A DNA stretch of 64,000 nt from Erpobdella octoculata (lineage: Eukaryota; Annelida; Clitellata; Hirudinida; Erpobdellidae). Below the pieces are notes generated by a model. It searched no databases. It saw nothing but the letters and a program-made list of their open reading frames with translations, and was not told the origin of the DNA. The stretch spans positions 26,397,730 through 26,461,729 of the forward strand of contig OZ022245.1 in the NCBI GenBank assembly GCA_963978895.1. The letters are read 5' to 3'. Shown piece after piece: positions 15,901 through 26,792 of this stretch. The translations under genes and the position numbers were made by a program. Numbering within the stretch: position 1 is the first letter of the stretch; every line of letters starts with the position of its first letter.

Positions 15901-16483
15901 GTTTTAGATATGGAGCGGGTTACGCAACCCGTACTTCTAAAACAAACTGATATTTTTTAAGTTTTAATTTCCATAATTTAAATGTTTAATTTCTTTTCCT
16001 AAACTGTCTATTTTTATTTTAAATGTGTTTAATTTTTATTTTCTTTATTCCCACTGTTCACTTCTATCGCTATTGACAAATAGATCTTCACCGGTAACTA
16101 CATAAGCTTCGGCAGCAGTTTTTAAATGTTCTAAAGTGATGTAATTTCTGGTTTTTTTAAATGATTTATGTTTTAATTGGTCTTTAGTTTTGTTTTAAAT
16201 ATCATTTACGTTAAAAACCGGCCATTTTTTATAGAAATCGGCCGATGACGCTATACTAGAACTTTACCATCATTTCAAATCATTTCCTAAAATCTTATCT
16301 CTAGTAGTAGTAAATTAAATATTAAATGAATAATAGTTATAATAGTAATAATACCGAAGATAAATGAAATAAATTAATAAATATTACCTTTCCCTGAACA
16401 CCAAGTTTGAAGGCTGAAGTATGTATGCAAAATTTACAACAATTCCGGCTTAGCACTAACTTTAAAATGCACGATTTCAGCAT
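9944..16483 (-). CDS. DDX28: Mitochondrial DEAD-box RNA helicase DDX28
   Basis: DDX28 is an RNA helicase that helps assemble the large mitoribosomal subunit. Fourteen coding exons, all phases consistent, 589 residues: 16388-16483, 14547-14822, 14222-14329, 13857-13914, 13553-13695, 13349-13420, 13050-13131, 12701-12807, 12205-12354, 11389-11485, 11025-11176, 10831-10923, 10473-10625, 9944-10126. Exon 1 gives a Cys/Lys/Arg-containing mitochondrial presequence (MLKSCILKLVLSRN). Visible motifs in order: a family signature LASHGWKHDKSKGDHFTIL, Q motif ending PTNIQ, Walker A AETGNGKT, Ia APGREL, Ib ATPG, DEVD in place of DEAD, LVGAT in place of SAT, CTDLASRGLD (motif V) and HRSGRVGR (motif VI). 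The GAT variant and the GDHF signature are what point to DDX28 rather than another DEAD-box member. An optional exon near 12440-12471 is possible. The tail after motif VI is acidic and Asn/Glu-rich. Confidence 0.92.
10216..10310. mobile_element. Short inverted-repeat element (MITE-like)
   Basis: About 95 bp bounded by TACAGGGTGGGTCAAAAGTA on the left and its near-complement on the right (TACTTTTGGTCGACCCGGTA), flanked by TA on both sides. This is the form of a small Tc1/mariner-like non-autonomous element. It lies in the last intron of DDX28. Confidence 0.55.
11469..11916 (-). repeat. 45-bp tandem repeat duplicating a splice acceptor
   Basis: Ten copies, eight spacings of 45 bp and one of 42 bp. 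Each unit carries the end of a DDX28 intron (TTTGATCAG) plus the first 18 or so bases of exon 10 (ATGGATTCAGTGAAGAC). Copies 4 and 8 share the same variant (TTTAATCAG, ATGAATTC), which suggests a higher-order duplication. The frame stays open through the whole array. Confidence 0.9.
12489..12555. repeat. (TAA)n microsatellite
   Basis: Two runs of TAA units separated by about 15 bp, inside a DDX28 intron. Confidence 0.8.
15204..16268. mobile_element. 1,065-bp non-autonomous DNA transposon with 45-bp TIRs
   Basis: Left and right ends are perfect inverted repeats for 45 bp, starting GGTAAAGTTCTAGTATAGCG. The element is flanked by an identical 8-bp direct repeat ATCATTTC (15196-15203 and 16269-16276), a target site duplication. 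Eight-base duplications are typical of hAT, P and Merlin elements; the GGTAAAG ends do not match the usual hAT CAGGG start, so the superfamily stays open. No transposase frame is present. It sits in intron 1 of DDX28. Perfect ends suggest recent insertion. Confidence 0.85.
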
Positions 16484-17782
16484 AATAGCAGAATTGCATA
16501 CGACAACTATTTAAAAAAACACAAGGTGTGATATCTAACTTCGCTCACAAAAGTCAAAATAGAATTTAAAAGTGGTTAGATTGTTAACGTTTATTTAGGC
16601 TTGAGTAAAATATCGGAACACAACACAAGTGATTAATATTTTAGTTTAATATATAATTTGTGTTTATCGAAATTTTTAAAATCGTTTTTATTTCTTTAAA
16701 ACGTAATAACGCAGGCAGATAACCGTGGCTTTCTCGATCTAGGGTCATGAAGAACGTTCTACCGTAAAATAGAATATACTGTTTCCACTTTCTTCTAAAT
16801 TGAGTGAATTAACTTGGCCTAAGGCGAGTATCTTCCATATAATCTTCATAAAAGAGTGGACCAGAAGTCTGCAAAAATAGTTATCTGTGTGTACAAGTTT
16901 TAACATGGACAGAGTCAGGAAGAAGCCTTGTGTCAATTTAAACAAGTTATTTTTTAATTTACAGCGTTACAGTGAACAGATGGATTGAACCGGAATAGGT
17001 TAATTTGTTCCAGTCTTGACTGCTATGGCTTACTTCAGGCCCCTGGGCAAAACAACGAAGTCAGTTAGCTTCAGTAGCAGTAGCAGACAACTTTTTCAAG
17101 TCGCTAAGTAATTCAGTTTATTCAAATCTAAGCAACTTCATTTTTAAAATATTAAAATAATGATTATATATTTATATAAGCACTGATACACAAGAGTTGG
17201 TATGATAATAAATCGAAAACCTGGAAAAAATTGAGCTAAAAATCAGGTTTGCTTACGTGTTCCAGTAAGCCCGATTCCTGCCGCAGTTCAGAATGATGGC
17301 GATCTTCTGGGAAAAATCGAGCATGATTTTGCAAGCTAAATGGGTTAAGTATAAACATATTTGGTTAAAGTTTCATACCCATGTAACCTATATATTGGAA
17401 GTGGAAAAACGCCAGTTCCAGCCATTTTCTTTTCTGTTTTTCCCAATAACGTTTCTAAGGCAGGATTGTATATGTACACCTGGAATGGTTCCCTTAATGC
17501 GTGCAATTGTTTTTTGATATTTCAATCTCAACCTATAGGTACCTATAAATCATTATTGCTCATTGCTTAAGCTGGTGAACACAGGGTGTCCAAAAAGTTT
17601 CGCCCTATTTTATGTTAATAATGAAGGTAGATTTCAGAACATTTTGGTTCATTCATAGATATCATTGTGCTCGTAGTTCTCATTCATCCTATAATATAAT
17701 TTTTTGGACACCCTGGATAGCTTGTATAGTACTGCTATAAGAAGCATTTTATTTGATTAACATTTTCACTAAAATCATAGTC
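16484..17782. other. Region between DDX28 and the next gene
   Basis: Holds the presumed DDX28 promoter near 16490-16700 and the 3' end of the next gene. A polyadenylation signal (AATAAA on the minus strand, 17748-17753) lies 30 bp past that gene's stop. A small inverted-repeat element lies at 17582-17715. No exon is visible otherwise. Confidence 0.5.
17582..17715. mobile_element. 134-bp inverted-repeat element
   Basis: Ends are CAGGGTGTCCAAAAA and its perfect complement TTTTTGGACACCCTG. The internal 100 bp has no frame. No clear target site duplication is visible in the flanks. The CAGGGTGTCC end resembles hAT-type miniature elements. Confidence 0.55.
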
Positions 17783-20314
17783 TCAAACAAAATTGAATAA
17801 AATATGCAACCTTTGAGAATATAGGTTTTTCAACGGAAATTTCCGCGGTTGCTGCTGGAGCTGATGAGTCGCCATCAACTCACGTCTAGCTGTTGGAAAT
17901 CGAGGCATTCTAGAGAAACTCTGAGAATGAGGAGTGCAAAATAATTCTTCAATTTTGATCTTTCTCGGCTTCATCTCATCACCACCGTTCCTATTGACCA
18001 GAGTTTCTATGTGATCACGGATATACTCCGAAAGTTGATTTTCTGCTCCCAGCCGCCCTGCTGCTTGAGTTTGAGACTTCGTTTCAAATTTTCTATGCAT
18101 TTTTCTGAGCTTCTTGAAAACTTTGTTTGAAATGGCATCGACTAGTTTATCCATGGCCAACTTTTTTTGCACGGCTGCATTCATATCGCTAGGATCGTCT
18201 TCCTCTATCAAATATTTCAAAACTTTTCCCAGCTCGATGCTTGAGCTGTTGATTAGTAAACTACTTTTTTGCAGTTCGTCTTTCTTTTCTAGAAGTTTTG
18301 TGAGAGCATTTTTTATTTCTCTTAACATCGTGCTGATGTATCTGCTTTCATCGTCATCAAAACCTTCTCCTCTCGACTGTTCCCGTCTCGAATTTTCTCT
18401 GAACTTTGGTTTTTTGCTTCCACGTTTTAATTCACTGACTATCTTCTTCCCGAGGTGGTGGCGGTGGTGGATCTGATTTGCTTTAAAATCATCTTTGTTT
18501 GACCCGTCGGAAAAGTTGATATCATCTCTGCTCATTTCTTGTAGAGTTACATTTAAACTTTTGATCAAGTCCTTGATCTTGTTTCTCTGCCTTATCGCTT
18601 TGTTTGTTTGACGCTCCAAAAGTTCCCCTGAGTTGTTTCTCTTATTAAATTTTTTTCCACTTTGTTTAGAATTAAATCTTGATTTGCCCAACCCATCAAA
18701 AGCAACTTTTTTAAAAGGTTTTCTACGGGTTATATCTTCCGTAAAACCTTCAAAATCAGAGTTTCGAGGAGGCAGGACATATGTTTTCTTTCGTGACCTT
18801 CTTGTCTCGTGCTCATCGAGATAACTGTCGCTTACATCATCACTATCATAATCGTCACCATCTGTTTCAACTTCATCAACTTCATAATTATCATCGGAAC
18901 CTTCGTTTGAATACCTGGAATCAGCACTTTCATTTGAATCTCTTTTATATGGCGGATCGAGAGAATTATTCACAGACTCATTCCTGCTTATGTCGTGGCT
19001 AGCAGCAGCGGATGAGACGATATTACCTTCAAGAAGATTCAGAGGTCTATCATCACAGGAAATGGTTCTCTTTAGATTTGAATATCTTGCAAACCCATCA
19101 GATGTGGAATTATTATCAGCCGCCCCCCTGTTTTCGTTCATCATAGAACCGCTACCCTTGTGGTGGTTTCTATGGTTTTGGTCGGAGGAAATTGATGAAC
19201 TAAATTTTTGAACATTTTGAATCTTGTCATTTTCAGATGTTTCACTGTTTTGTTGTTTTAATATGGCAGCGTGATTCTTGTTAATATTGCTTATCGGAAG
19301 TTTGACTGAGCTGCCATTTGTGGATTGCTTAGCGATGCTTTTCAGACCTTCCAAACTGTCCTTATTTGGGTACAAACAGCTCTCATGAGATTCGTACTTG
19401 CTGTGGCTCAGCGTTAGGCCAGATTCTGTTGAAAGTTTTCCCTCAAGTTGGCAAATTTCTTTAATGCGTGGAGTAAAATCTAAGCAAAGAAATTTTGTTT
19501 CTTTATTATTTTTGTTAAGGAAAAAAGATGAGCATTTGGAAGCGATATTTTCTTCTTCTCCAGTCAGGGTGGACGTTTTCGCTTGATTTTTCGAACGTTT
19601 TCGATGATGAGTTCTTTTCGCTTCTCGCAAGATTTTTTTCTTTTTTGATAAATATGTACATGTAGACTTGTTTTTGTTGTCCTCATCGTTACTGTTATTT
19701 TTAAAGCTCGAAGGTTCATCAAGAATAAATTCTAACTCTAAAGTTCGACGGATCGATAAACGGTTTGCGTCTTTCTTTATTATCGGTTCGTCGTTAGATG
19801 TTTTTACAGCGGTACACGTTCGAAAAAACTGTGATGTTTCGTAGCTTTGGCTTGATGCTGCTTGCAACTGATCAAAACCTTTAGTGGATTTGTCGAAAAT
19901 TCTCTTTACGCAGTCCTGAAAGTGTAACAGAACAGATCCACCACCACCACAAAAATCAATCCTATGATTTTTTCTCGAAAAAAGATTTTTATGATCAGGG
20001 TAAGAACAGGGACAAATAACATCCTGCGACACTTTTATGTTTGCTACATGTCGAGAAAAACGAGAATCGTTCTTTTCCAATTTCCTGGTCGTTTTGTCGA
20101 AGGATTCGTAAGACGTGGAGGAGGAACGACGACTGCTTGTTGAATTTTTCGATAATATCTCATTTGTCGTGTTTTTTCTCAAATTATCTTTTGATTTTAT
20201 TATTGATAAATAATCGGTGTGATTTTGTCGTCGACTCAACGATGTTATGTCGACTGCGTAATCTCGTGTTTTCGGCCATTTTATCGACTTTTCTTTGCTA
20301 ACTTGGTGTAACAT
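17783..20314 (-). CDS. Intronless gene for a large disordered, charged protein
   Basis: A single frame of 843 codons with an ATG start and, 30 bp past its stop, an AATAAA signal. I recognise no family. The protein is rich in Ser, Lys, Arg, Asn and Asp. An acidic stretch (VDEVETDGDDYDSDDVSDSY, about residue 480) is followed by basic segments with RRSRKK and KKPKF. The C-terminal third (about residues 640-760) has heptad-like Leu/Ile/Lys spacing (ALTKLLEKKDELQKSS, VLKYLIEEDD) and may form a coiled coil. No signal peptide or membrane segment. The basic clusters could serve as nuclear signals, but that is inference. Its length without an intron stands out among the intron-rich neighbours. A retrogene origin is possible. 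Confidence 0.7.
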   Translation of the reverse strand: MLHQVSKEKSIKWPKTRDYAVDITSLSRRQNHTDYLSIIKSKDNLRKNTTNEILSKNSTSSRRSSSTSYESFDKTTRKLEKNDSRFSRHVANIKVSQDVICPCSYPDHKNLFSRKNHRIDFCGGGGSVLLHFQDCVKRIFDKSTKGFDQLQAASSQSYETSQFFRTCTAVKTSNDEPIIKKDANRLSIRRTLELEFILDEPSSFKNNSNDEDNKNKSTCTYLSKKKKILREAKRTHHRKRSKNQAKTSTLTGEEENIASKCSSFFLNKNNKETKFLCLDFTPRIKEICQLEGKLSTESGLTLSHSKYESHESCLYPNKDSLEGLKSIAKQSTNGSSVKLPISNINKNHAAILKQQNSETSENDKIQNVQKFSSSISSDQNHRNHHKGSGSMMNENRGAADNNSTSDGFARYSNLKRTISCDDRPLNLLEGNIVSSAAASHDISRNESVNNSLDPPYKRDSNESADSRYSNEGSDDNYEVDEVETDGDDYDSDDVSDSYLDEHETRRSRKKTYVLPPRNSDFEGFTEDITRRKPFKKVAFDGLGKSRFNSKQSGKKFNKRNNSGELLERQTNKAIRQRNKIKDLIKSLNVTLQEMSRDDINFSDGSNKDDFKANQIHHRHHLGKKIVSELKRGSKKPKFRENSRREQSRGEGFDDDESRYISTMLREIKNALTKLLEKKDELQKSSLLINSSSIELGKVLKYLIEEDDPSDMNAAVQKKLAMDKLVDAISNKVFKKLRKMHRKFETKSQTQAAGRLGAENQLSEYIRDHIETLVNRNGGDEMKPRKIKIEELFCTPHSQSFSRMPRFPTARRELMATHQLQQQPRKFPLKNLYSQRLHILFNFV

Positions 20315-21830
20315 CGAAGGGTAACAAATAATTTATAGAGTCCGATCATTTGTAGGTTTTTTCTGTGGATGCGAGAAAAATGGATGTAGCTCAGGCAAGG
20401 AAATTACAATTACAAATACAAAATGACATCGAACGATGGTTGTGTTGTGGTGTTTAAAACTTATTTTTAAAAATTAAATATGTTTGCAAACAATCGTGAC
20501 GTCTTATCGCAAAAAAGGTGAAGAATCTAGGTTGAAGTTTGTTTTTAAACAATAGCTCAAATTATATAGAAAACAAATGCTGAAAAAAGTTGTCACATTC
20601 CTGGAAGGTTGTCTATTAATAGTCTTTCCTTCTTTTCTTTTGTTGGCTGCTAGCTTTGAGTGTGGCGCGTGGCTGTGTCCCATATATATACATAAATTTG
20701 GCGGCAAGGTTGTCATTTGGCACTCGGCATTGTGTTCCGTCAACTCCAGACAGGGTGCTTTTTTATTATTTTATTTTATAAACGCAATCTTGAAAATAAC
20801 TAGGTCGTTAGAAGAGCTTATCAGCATTTCTGTGGTTTTCATCTGCTAACTTCCATTAGTTACAGCGGCATATCGGTAAGTTGATTTTTTCCCACTTTGT
20901 TAATTTCTAGTTTGCAAATTATGCCGCGGTTTGAATACCTGTTCTCTAGTTTGATTTAAATAGAATGATTAGTCGATAAACTCACTCATCTCGCGGGATT
21001 TCCTAGTCATTGTTTCGAGCACGCTGCCTGCGTGGTGTGGTAACCATGGATATTTGCGCTTCTGAAACAGTCAAGGACGTTTAGGCCTTGTTCCTTTATG
21101 ACTCATATGTGTGTTCTCTATTCGTTCCAGGTGAGCTTCCATTGTCTCGTGTCTGTGATGATTGTTAGTAGTGTATCGTGGTGCTGACTAATTACCTACA
21201 CAATTACAGGTAACTCCAAACAACATGGCAAAACAATTGTATTGGTTACTTATCTTACTGAGAAAAAAATCCAATATTTCATAACATTTTGGAAAGACAA
21301 GCATTAAATTATCATGATTGACATTAATTAAGCATTGATAGTTTTATTACATACAAAGAAGTTTTTAATAAAGGTTTGCACAATCTTTCATGCAGGCTAA
21401 TAATAATAATATAATTTCTTGTAATAGACCACTAATTAGTAGGTCACAACTTCCTAGACAATCATTCTTATCTACCTTAGCAGTCTACTACAGTTCTACA
21501 GAAATAGAAATTAGATTGTGTCGTGGTTTATTGTGTTTTATTTATAGGTCGAACTAAACGACCTGCTGATGCGAACTGGTGTTATTATGTGTGTGTGTGT
21601 GTGCGTGCATTACTTTTGTGTGGTCTGTAAATCATTTCCGTCTACCTATTTAACAGCTAACTTTTATTTCCCAGGACTTCCTTTATCTTAAATATCTCTT
21701 CTATAATTTTCCTTGTTTATAAATTCTAATTTGTGTGTAGGTATACACACACATACACATAGATATATATCCATAAGCACAGGCTGTATACAAAATTTAC
21801 CTAGGAGTATGTATATATTTAGGTATTTAT

Positions 21831-21847
21831 GCATGTATATATGTATG

Positions 21848-21881
<34 letters not shown>

Positions 21882-21954
21882 TGTATGTATGTATGTATGT
21901 ATGTATGTATGTATGTATGTATGTATGTATGTATGTATATATGTGTGTATGTGC

Positions 21955-21988
<34 letters not shown>
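21831..21988. repeat. (ATGT)n and (GT)n microsatellites
   Basis: About 115 bp of ATGT units followed by a short GTGCGT transition and 30 bp of GT. Frames through it (CMYVCMYV) are artefacts. Confidence 0.9.
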
Positions 21989-21990
<2 letters not shown>

Positions 21991-22746
21991 TCAGTGGATA
22001 TTCACAGTAAGTTTATTTGTATGTCTTTGATACATATGTGTACTGTGTGTGTGCGTGTGTCCTTGTCAGCTTTCATTTATTGATAGTTTATTTAGTTAAT
22101 TATTATTTTTTTTAATGCTCCAAAGATATAAGGTTACTAATTTGCATAAATTAGGTTATGCAATTAACTGAAGATTGAATACATTTTCAAAGTAAATTGT
22201 TTGCAAGTTCCGATTTACATCTGTGTAAAAGCACTGAAAGAAAAAAATGCAAAAAATAGACAAAGTCAGTTTTATCTCACGGACAGTTCGTACGAGATGG
22301 AATGATTTCCAATCATCGAATAAATTATCATCAAAATCAGTAGTAGCAGCGATTAATCAACGTTGAAAACGGCAGATTTAAAAAAGCGGTTTTTATTACT
22401 CCGACCGACCGGGGGGGGGGGCGGAAAAATCGTGCGCGTAATAAAAACGGACGACGGAATCGTTTTGACGATAATATGGACGTCGTGACGTAGCGGAACG
22501 AAGCACTGCGACATTCCCGTCGACATGGAAACAACGATTTATCTTCATGACTACCCTCATTGCAAAATCAATTCTTAAATTAAGGAAATTTTTCCGCTCT
22601 CTTGTTGTTCTTTCACGATCATCATAAATTCATAAATTTCGTATGGAGACGCTTTTAAAACGCGACTCTCTCGAGAGCTGGATAGAAAAGTTCTTAACGA
22701 TGAGTTATTTTTAGCATCGAAGTTTTTAATTGCAACCAATATTTAG

Positions 22747-22916
22747 TTATTATTATTATTATTATTATTTTGTTTTTGTATTGTTTTCGTTTTTGTTATT
22801 ATTATTATTATCATTATTTATTATTATTATTTTGTTTTTGTTATTATTATCATCATCATTTATTATTATTATTTTGTTTTTGTTATTATTATTATTTATT
22901 ATTATTATTTTGTTTT
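22747..22916. repeat. (TTA)n interrupted microsatellite
   Basis: Runs of TTA broken by repeated TTTTGTTTTTG blocks, giving an irregular higher-order pattern of about 45-60 bp. Confidence 0.8.
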
Positions 22917-23339
22917 TGTTTTGCTTTCGTTTTTTAGCGTGAAATCGATTGCGACATGCTTCAGCTATGTGGTGTTAACATCGATGCTGACTGGAAAGAT
23001 ATTTTTTAAATGATTTATTATATCACAAATGTAATATTTCAATTCGTTACTGTTCACTTTTAAATACGAAAAAATTAACAAATCAACTTTTTTCTAATTA
23101 ATTCCTCAATAAATTTTTTTCCATTTAATTCTTCTTTAAATTAACAATTTCCTCCAAAAATGTAATCGTCTAATTATTACCTGCTTTCTGTACTTAAACT
23201 TTGATTTTTATGTTTTTAAATTCCTACTTTTTCTTTTCCTTATCTTTTCTAACTCTTTCATCTCTTTGTTTAGTGCTTTTTTTAAAGACGAATCTTTTAT
23301 TCATTAAGCGATGCAAAACCAACGTAAAATAGTAGCCAC

Positions 23340-23454
23340 ATCATCATTATCATCACTGTATCATCATCATCATCATCATCACAATCAAAGTCATTATAGT
23401 CGTCATCATCATCATTATAGTCGTCATCATCATCATCATTACCACCTTCATCAC

Positions 23455-23487
<33 letters not shown>
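23340..23487. repeat. (ATC)n microsatellite
   Basis: Mostly CAT/ATC units, interrupted twice by TATAGTCGT. Poly-His and poly-Asp frames on the two strands are artefacts. Confidence 0.85.
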
Positions 23488-25277
23488 AACTCTGATGTTT
23501 TTTAGTGCAGCTCAATTTCCTGATTAGTCTAATATATACTGTGGTGAATGTTATTGATGAAGTTATTTATGGTAAATGCCGTTTAGGGGAGGGAGGGATA
23601 AAGGGACAAAATCCACCTTACTTGAGAAAAAATTGTGATACTAATAATAAATTATACAAAGAGAAACTATTTAAGAAATTTCGTGATGAAAAGTCGTCGA
23701 AGAAATCCAAGCTTGTGGATCGTTGCATTTCGCAGGCTTGGATTTCTACTGAGCACTCAAAATTCATGAATTGAAATCTTCAAGGTTCGCAGCACTGATC
23801 GAACGTTTTCTGGACCGATCCTCAACACGTGACCGATTTCTTTCTTTTCCATCCCTCGTTCTCTCTCCCTTCCGAGACGCGACGTCGATCGGGAACAAAA
23901 CGGGAGAGAAAAAAACCATTGATTTTATTTGCAAAGGTGGAAAAGGAATTTCCGAAGAGAGGGAGAGGAGAAAAAAAAATAAAAAGATCACGAAAAGCAT
24001 CGATTTAAGTTTATCGGAAAACCGCGAGCCGCAACCGGAGCAAATCCGATTTTTCCCGAAGCAATGTTTGTCCTCCATAAACATCGTTTTGGAGAAATAT
24101 TGGAAAAAAAATTTTTTCCTGTTATTTCAGATTTCCAGATTCCTCTGCTTTAGCACATCTCAATGTTTCAATGTCCGTGCTTGATTGTCTGTGATTGTGT
24201 GCATGCGTGTGTTTGTTTGTGTGTGCGTGTGCTTGCGTGCATGTGTAATTTTGCTAGATCTGTGTATAATTCGTGTACTCAGCATTGAAATCAACAAAGG
24301 ATTGTGATTAATTCACGTTTTATATTCATTTCAACTCGAACAAAGAAATAAAATAAATCCACCAACAAACAACAAATTATTTCGAGCATAAAAGAAACAA
24401 TTAAAATGTTTCTTTTTATTTCGTTCATTCCCAGCAAATCCTCGATTAATTTTTTTTTACCTGGAGTGCAATCCATCTTCCTCTCTTCTCCGATCGAGCG
24501 CATCGGCACAAGATCTCGCGATCATCGGAGAGAGAGAGAGAGAGACAACGCCCGTGCGCCACTTAAGCGCAGCATTCGGCATCGTCGGCGATCCATTGTT
24601 CTCTTTAAACCATCGTCTCTGTGTCTATCAATTGAAACTAATTGATGGAAGTAGCCGGTCAGTCTCCCATTCAATTTCCATCCGGGAATTCCCGTTGTCT
24701 GGATTGAAACTGGGGAATTATTGAGCTTTTTTTTGTAGTGTAATTTGTTTTAAATGTTATTGCAGGAGAGGTGTACTGTACAGGATTTTGAAGTGGATGA
24801 ACAAATACCGAGAGGGGGGGGGTAGGCGAGATGATGTTAGAGAGATAAGGATGGACAGAAAGCGAGATTGATAAATAAGAAGTGAGAGAGTCGGACGGAG
24901 CGAGAGAACGATGAATGAAAGAGTAGATGAGTTAGAGAAGATAAAGAGATAAAAAGAAATGTAGGTATAAAATAATGCTTCGCGATTGATCAACACGGGG
25001 AAGATATTATCGAGCAACGACCAATGGCGCGTCAGCGATCGGAAAATAGCGAAATGTTTTTTTTCTTCTTCTCATAGAAAGATCGTGCGAAAATCTCCAG
25101 CTGACGCCGACGAGATTGCTCTGCATCGTCACGTCGTTGTGTTGTCAAAAACGTTTTTAAAATCAAAACTTCATGTTTTCTGGTTATTTAAACTTTTTAC
25201 TCTACACTTTCTTTACACTCAAACCAATCTTTTTTGGATAAAATATTTTAAACTTTCTTTCTTCCAAGAGCAGATCG

Positions 25278-25445
25278 GCCATCGTATGGTACTCAACCAC
25301 GTGTGTACTACACTACATGTGTATTAAGTCACCACGTGCGTACTGCACTACGTGTGTACTAAGCCATCACATGAGTACTGCATACTATGCGTGTACTAAG
25401 CCACGACACGTGCACTAAGCCGCGTGTGTACTACGCCACATGTGT
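25278..25445. repeat. Decayed tandem repeat with CACGTG-type sites
   Basis: Roughly 35-bp units of the form CCACGTGTGTACTACACTA, diverged between copies. Two units keep CACGTG and several carry CATGTG, CACATG or ACGTGT. It lies 1.4 kb before the forkhead coding start. Confidence 0.55.
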
Positions 25446-25598
25446 GCTTTTCTAATCTTTAACAAGTACACCAAGAAGTAGTTTAGTTAAAACTCATTTC
25501 CTTCTCGAACGAGAATTTCAGGGGGTCCTCGTCGTCGTTAGAGATAAGAAAGCATGAAAGGCATTCGATTCCCGTCACGAGCGGGGTTGTAAATTTTA

Positions 25599-25878
25599 CG
25601 ATTAGTTTGTTTGTAATTGTGAGTATTATCTACTATTTGTTTGTAATTGTGAGTATTATCTACTATTTGTTTGTAATTGTGAGTATTATCTACTATTTGT
25701 TTGTAATTGTGAGTATTATCTACTATTTGTTTGTAATTGTGAGTATTATCTACTATTTGTTTGTAATTGTGAGTATTATCTACTATTTGTTTGTAATTGT
25801 GAGTATTATCTAATATTTGTTTGTAATTGTGAGTATTATCTAATATTTGTTTGTAATTGTCAGTATTATCTACTATTT
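25599..25878. repeat. 30-bp minisatellite, nine copies
   Basis: Near-identical copies of a 30-bp unit containing TTTGTTTGTAATTGTGAG and TATTATCTAC. The unit length is a multiple of three, so both strands stay open (repeated DNTHNYKQIV on the minus strand); this is not evidence for a protein. Confidence 0.9.
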
Positions 25879-26296
25879 TATCGATAATATTGTTTAACAC
25901 TTGGATTGATAAGAGGCAGTTTAAAATTAATCAATGTTTTCAAGTTATTCAGCTACTGGTTATTAAGCTTATTTGTCATATTATGGCTGTTTTTTTTTCT
26001 TTTTTTTATCCACATCATGAATTAACTGGACCTTCTTATCCGATTACATCCTGGATTAACATCCTTATTTGTAAATTAAGGCTAACATTTTTTACTTGTT
26101 TGTAAGTGTTGATAAAAAGTTTGTTTTGAGATTCTATCTGATTTGGTGATTTAAGTCCTCAACCAAGTTTGTTGACCGAGCATTGTCACTCGCTCGGAGG
26201 AGTTCATTATATTTATTGCATGCATTCATGCATGCATTCATGCATGCTTAAAGGGAAGTGGAAATTTGTTCCCCTGTATTTTATTACAACGTTTTT

Positions 26297-26412
26297 TTGC
26301 GAGTGAATGTATGCTTGTACGAGTGTATGTATGCTTGTACGAGTGTATGTGTCCTTGTAGGAGTGTATGTGTCCTTGTACGAGTGTATGTGTCCTTGTAC
26401 GAGTGTATGTGT
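26297..26412. repeat. 20-bp minisatellite
   Basis: About five to six copies of GTACGAGTGTATGTGTCCTT with small changes. A short ATGCATGCATTC repeat precedes it at 26218-26250. Confidence 0.75.
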
Positions 26413-26792
26413 GTTTATGCGTGGACGGATTGATGGATGAATGAATGAATAAATGGATAAATGCACAGGTTAGACGGAGGGTCGTATGGATTGGCCGTAT
26501 AAATAGACTGATAGTTTGGTATCAGGCGAGTCTACTAGTTTTTAAACTGGTGAGTAAGTGAGGAGATGGTTAAATTTATTTGTTTATAATGAATTAGGTT
26601 ATTTTTATAGCTTTAGCATTAATTTAAATTAATTTCTCCATTACATTCCTCCATAAATTTTTATTCAACGAAATGCATCCTTCTCTATAATTGAAACAAA
26701 AGACTCTTAATTCGTTGATTGATATTTCTCATTTTTCCAGAAAGTTGATAACAGGTGGAAAAAAACGCACCAACGCTGGCCTTTCCGCTCGC

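Larger units (their letters stand above)
20315..26792. other. 6.5-kb stretch without coding exons, probable FOXN upstream region
   Basis: Divergent interval between the disordered-protein gene and the forkhead gene. No coding exon is visible. CpG-rich patches (22370-22520, 23790-24070, 24470-24600, 25000-25130) in otherwise AT-rich DNA suggest promoter or 5' UTR exons of the forkhead gene. An acceptor-like TTTTTCCAG at 26732-26740 just before its first coding exon supports at least one upstream non-coding exon. Several microsatellites and two minisatellites are listed separately. Confidence 0.45.

Noticed and set aside
21713..22083. Cys/Met/Tyr/Val repeat frames
   Set aside because: Artefacts of the ATGT microsatellite.
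23297..23515. Poly-Asp and poly-His frames
   Set aside because: ATC microsatellite artefacts.
25538..25900. Repeat protein DNTHNYKQ
   Set aside because: The 30-bp minisatellite is open in frames on both strands; no start, splice site or other coding sign.
26691..26792. Longer N-terminus for the forkhead protein from ATG 26691
   Set aside because: An acceptor at 26732-26740 lies inside it, so the upstream part is probably intron.
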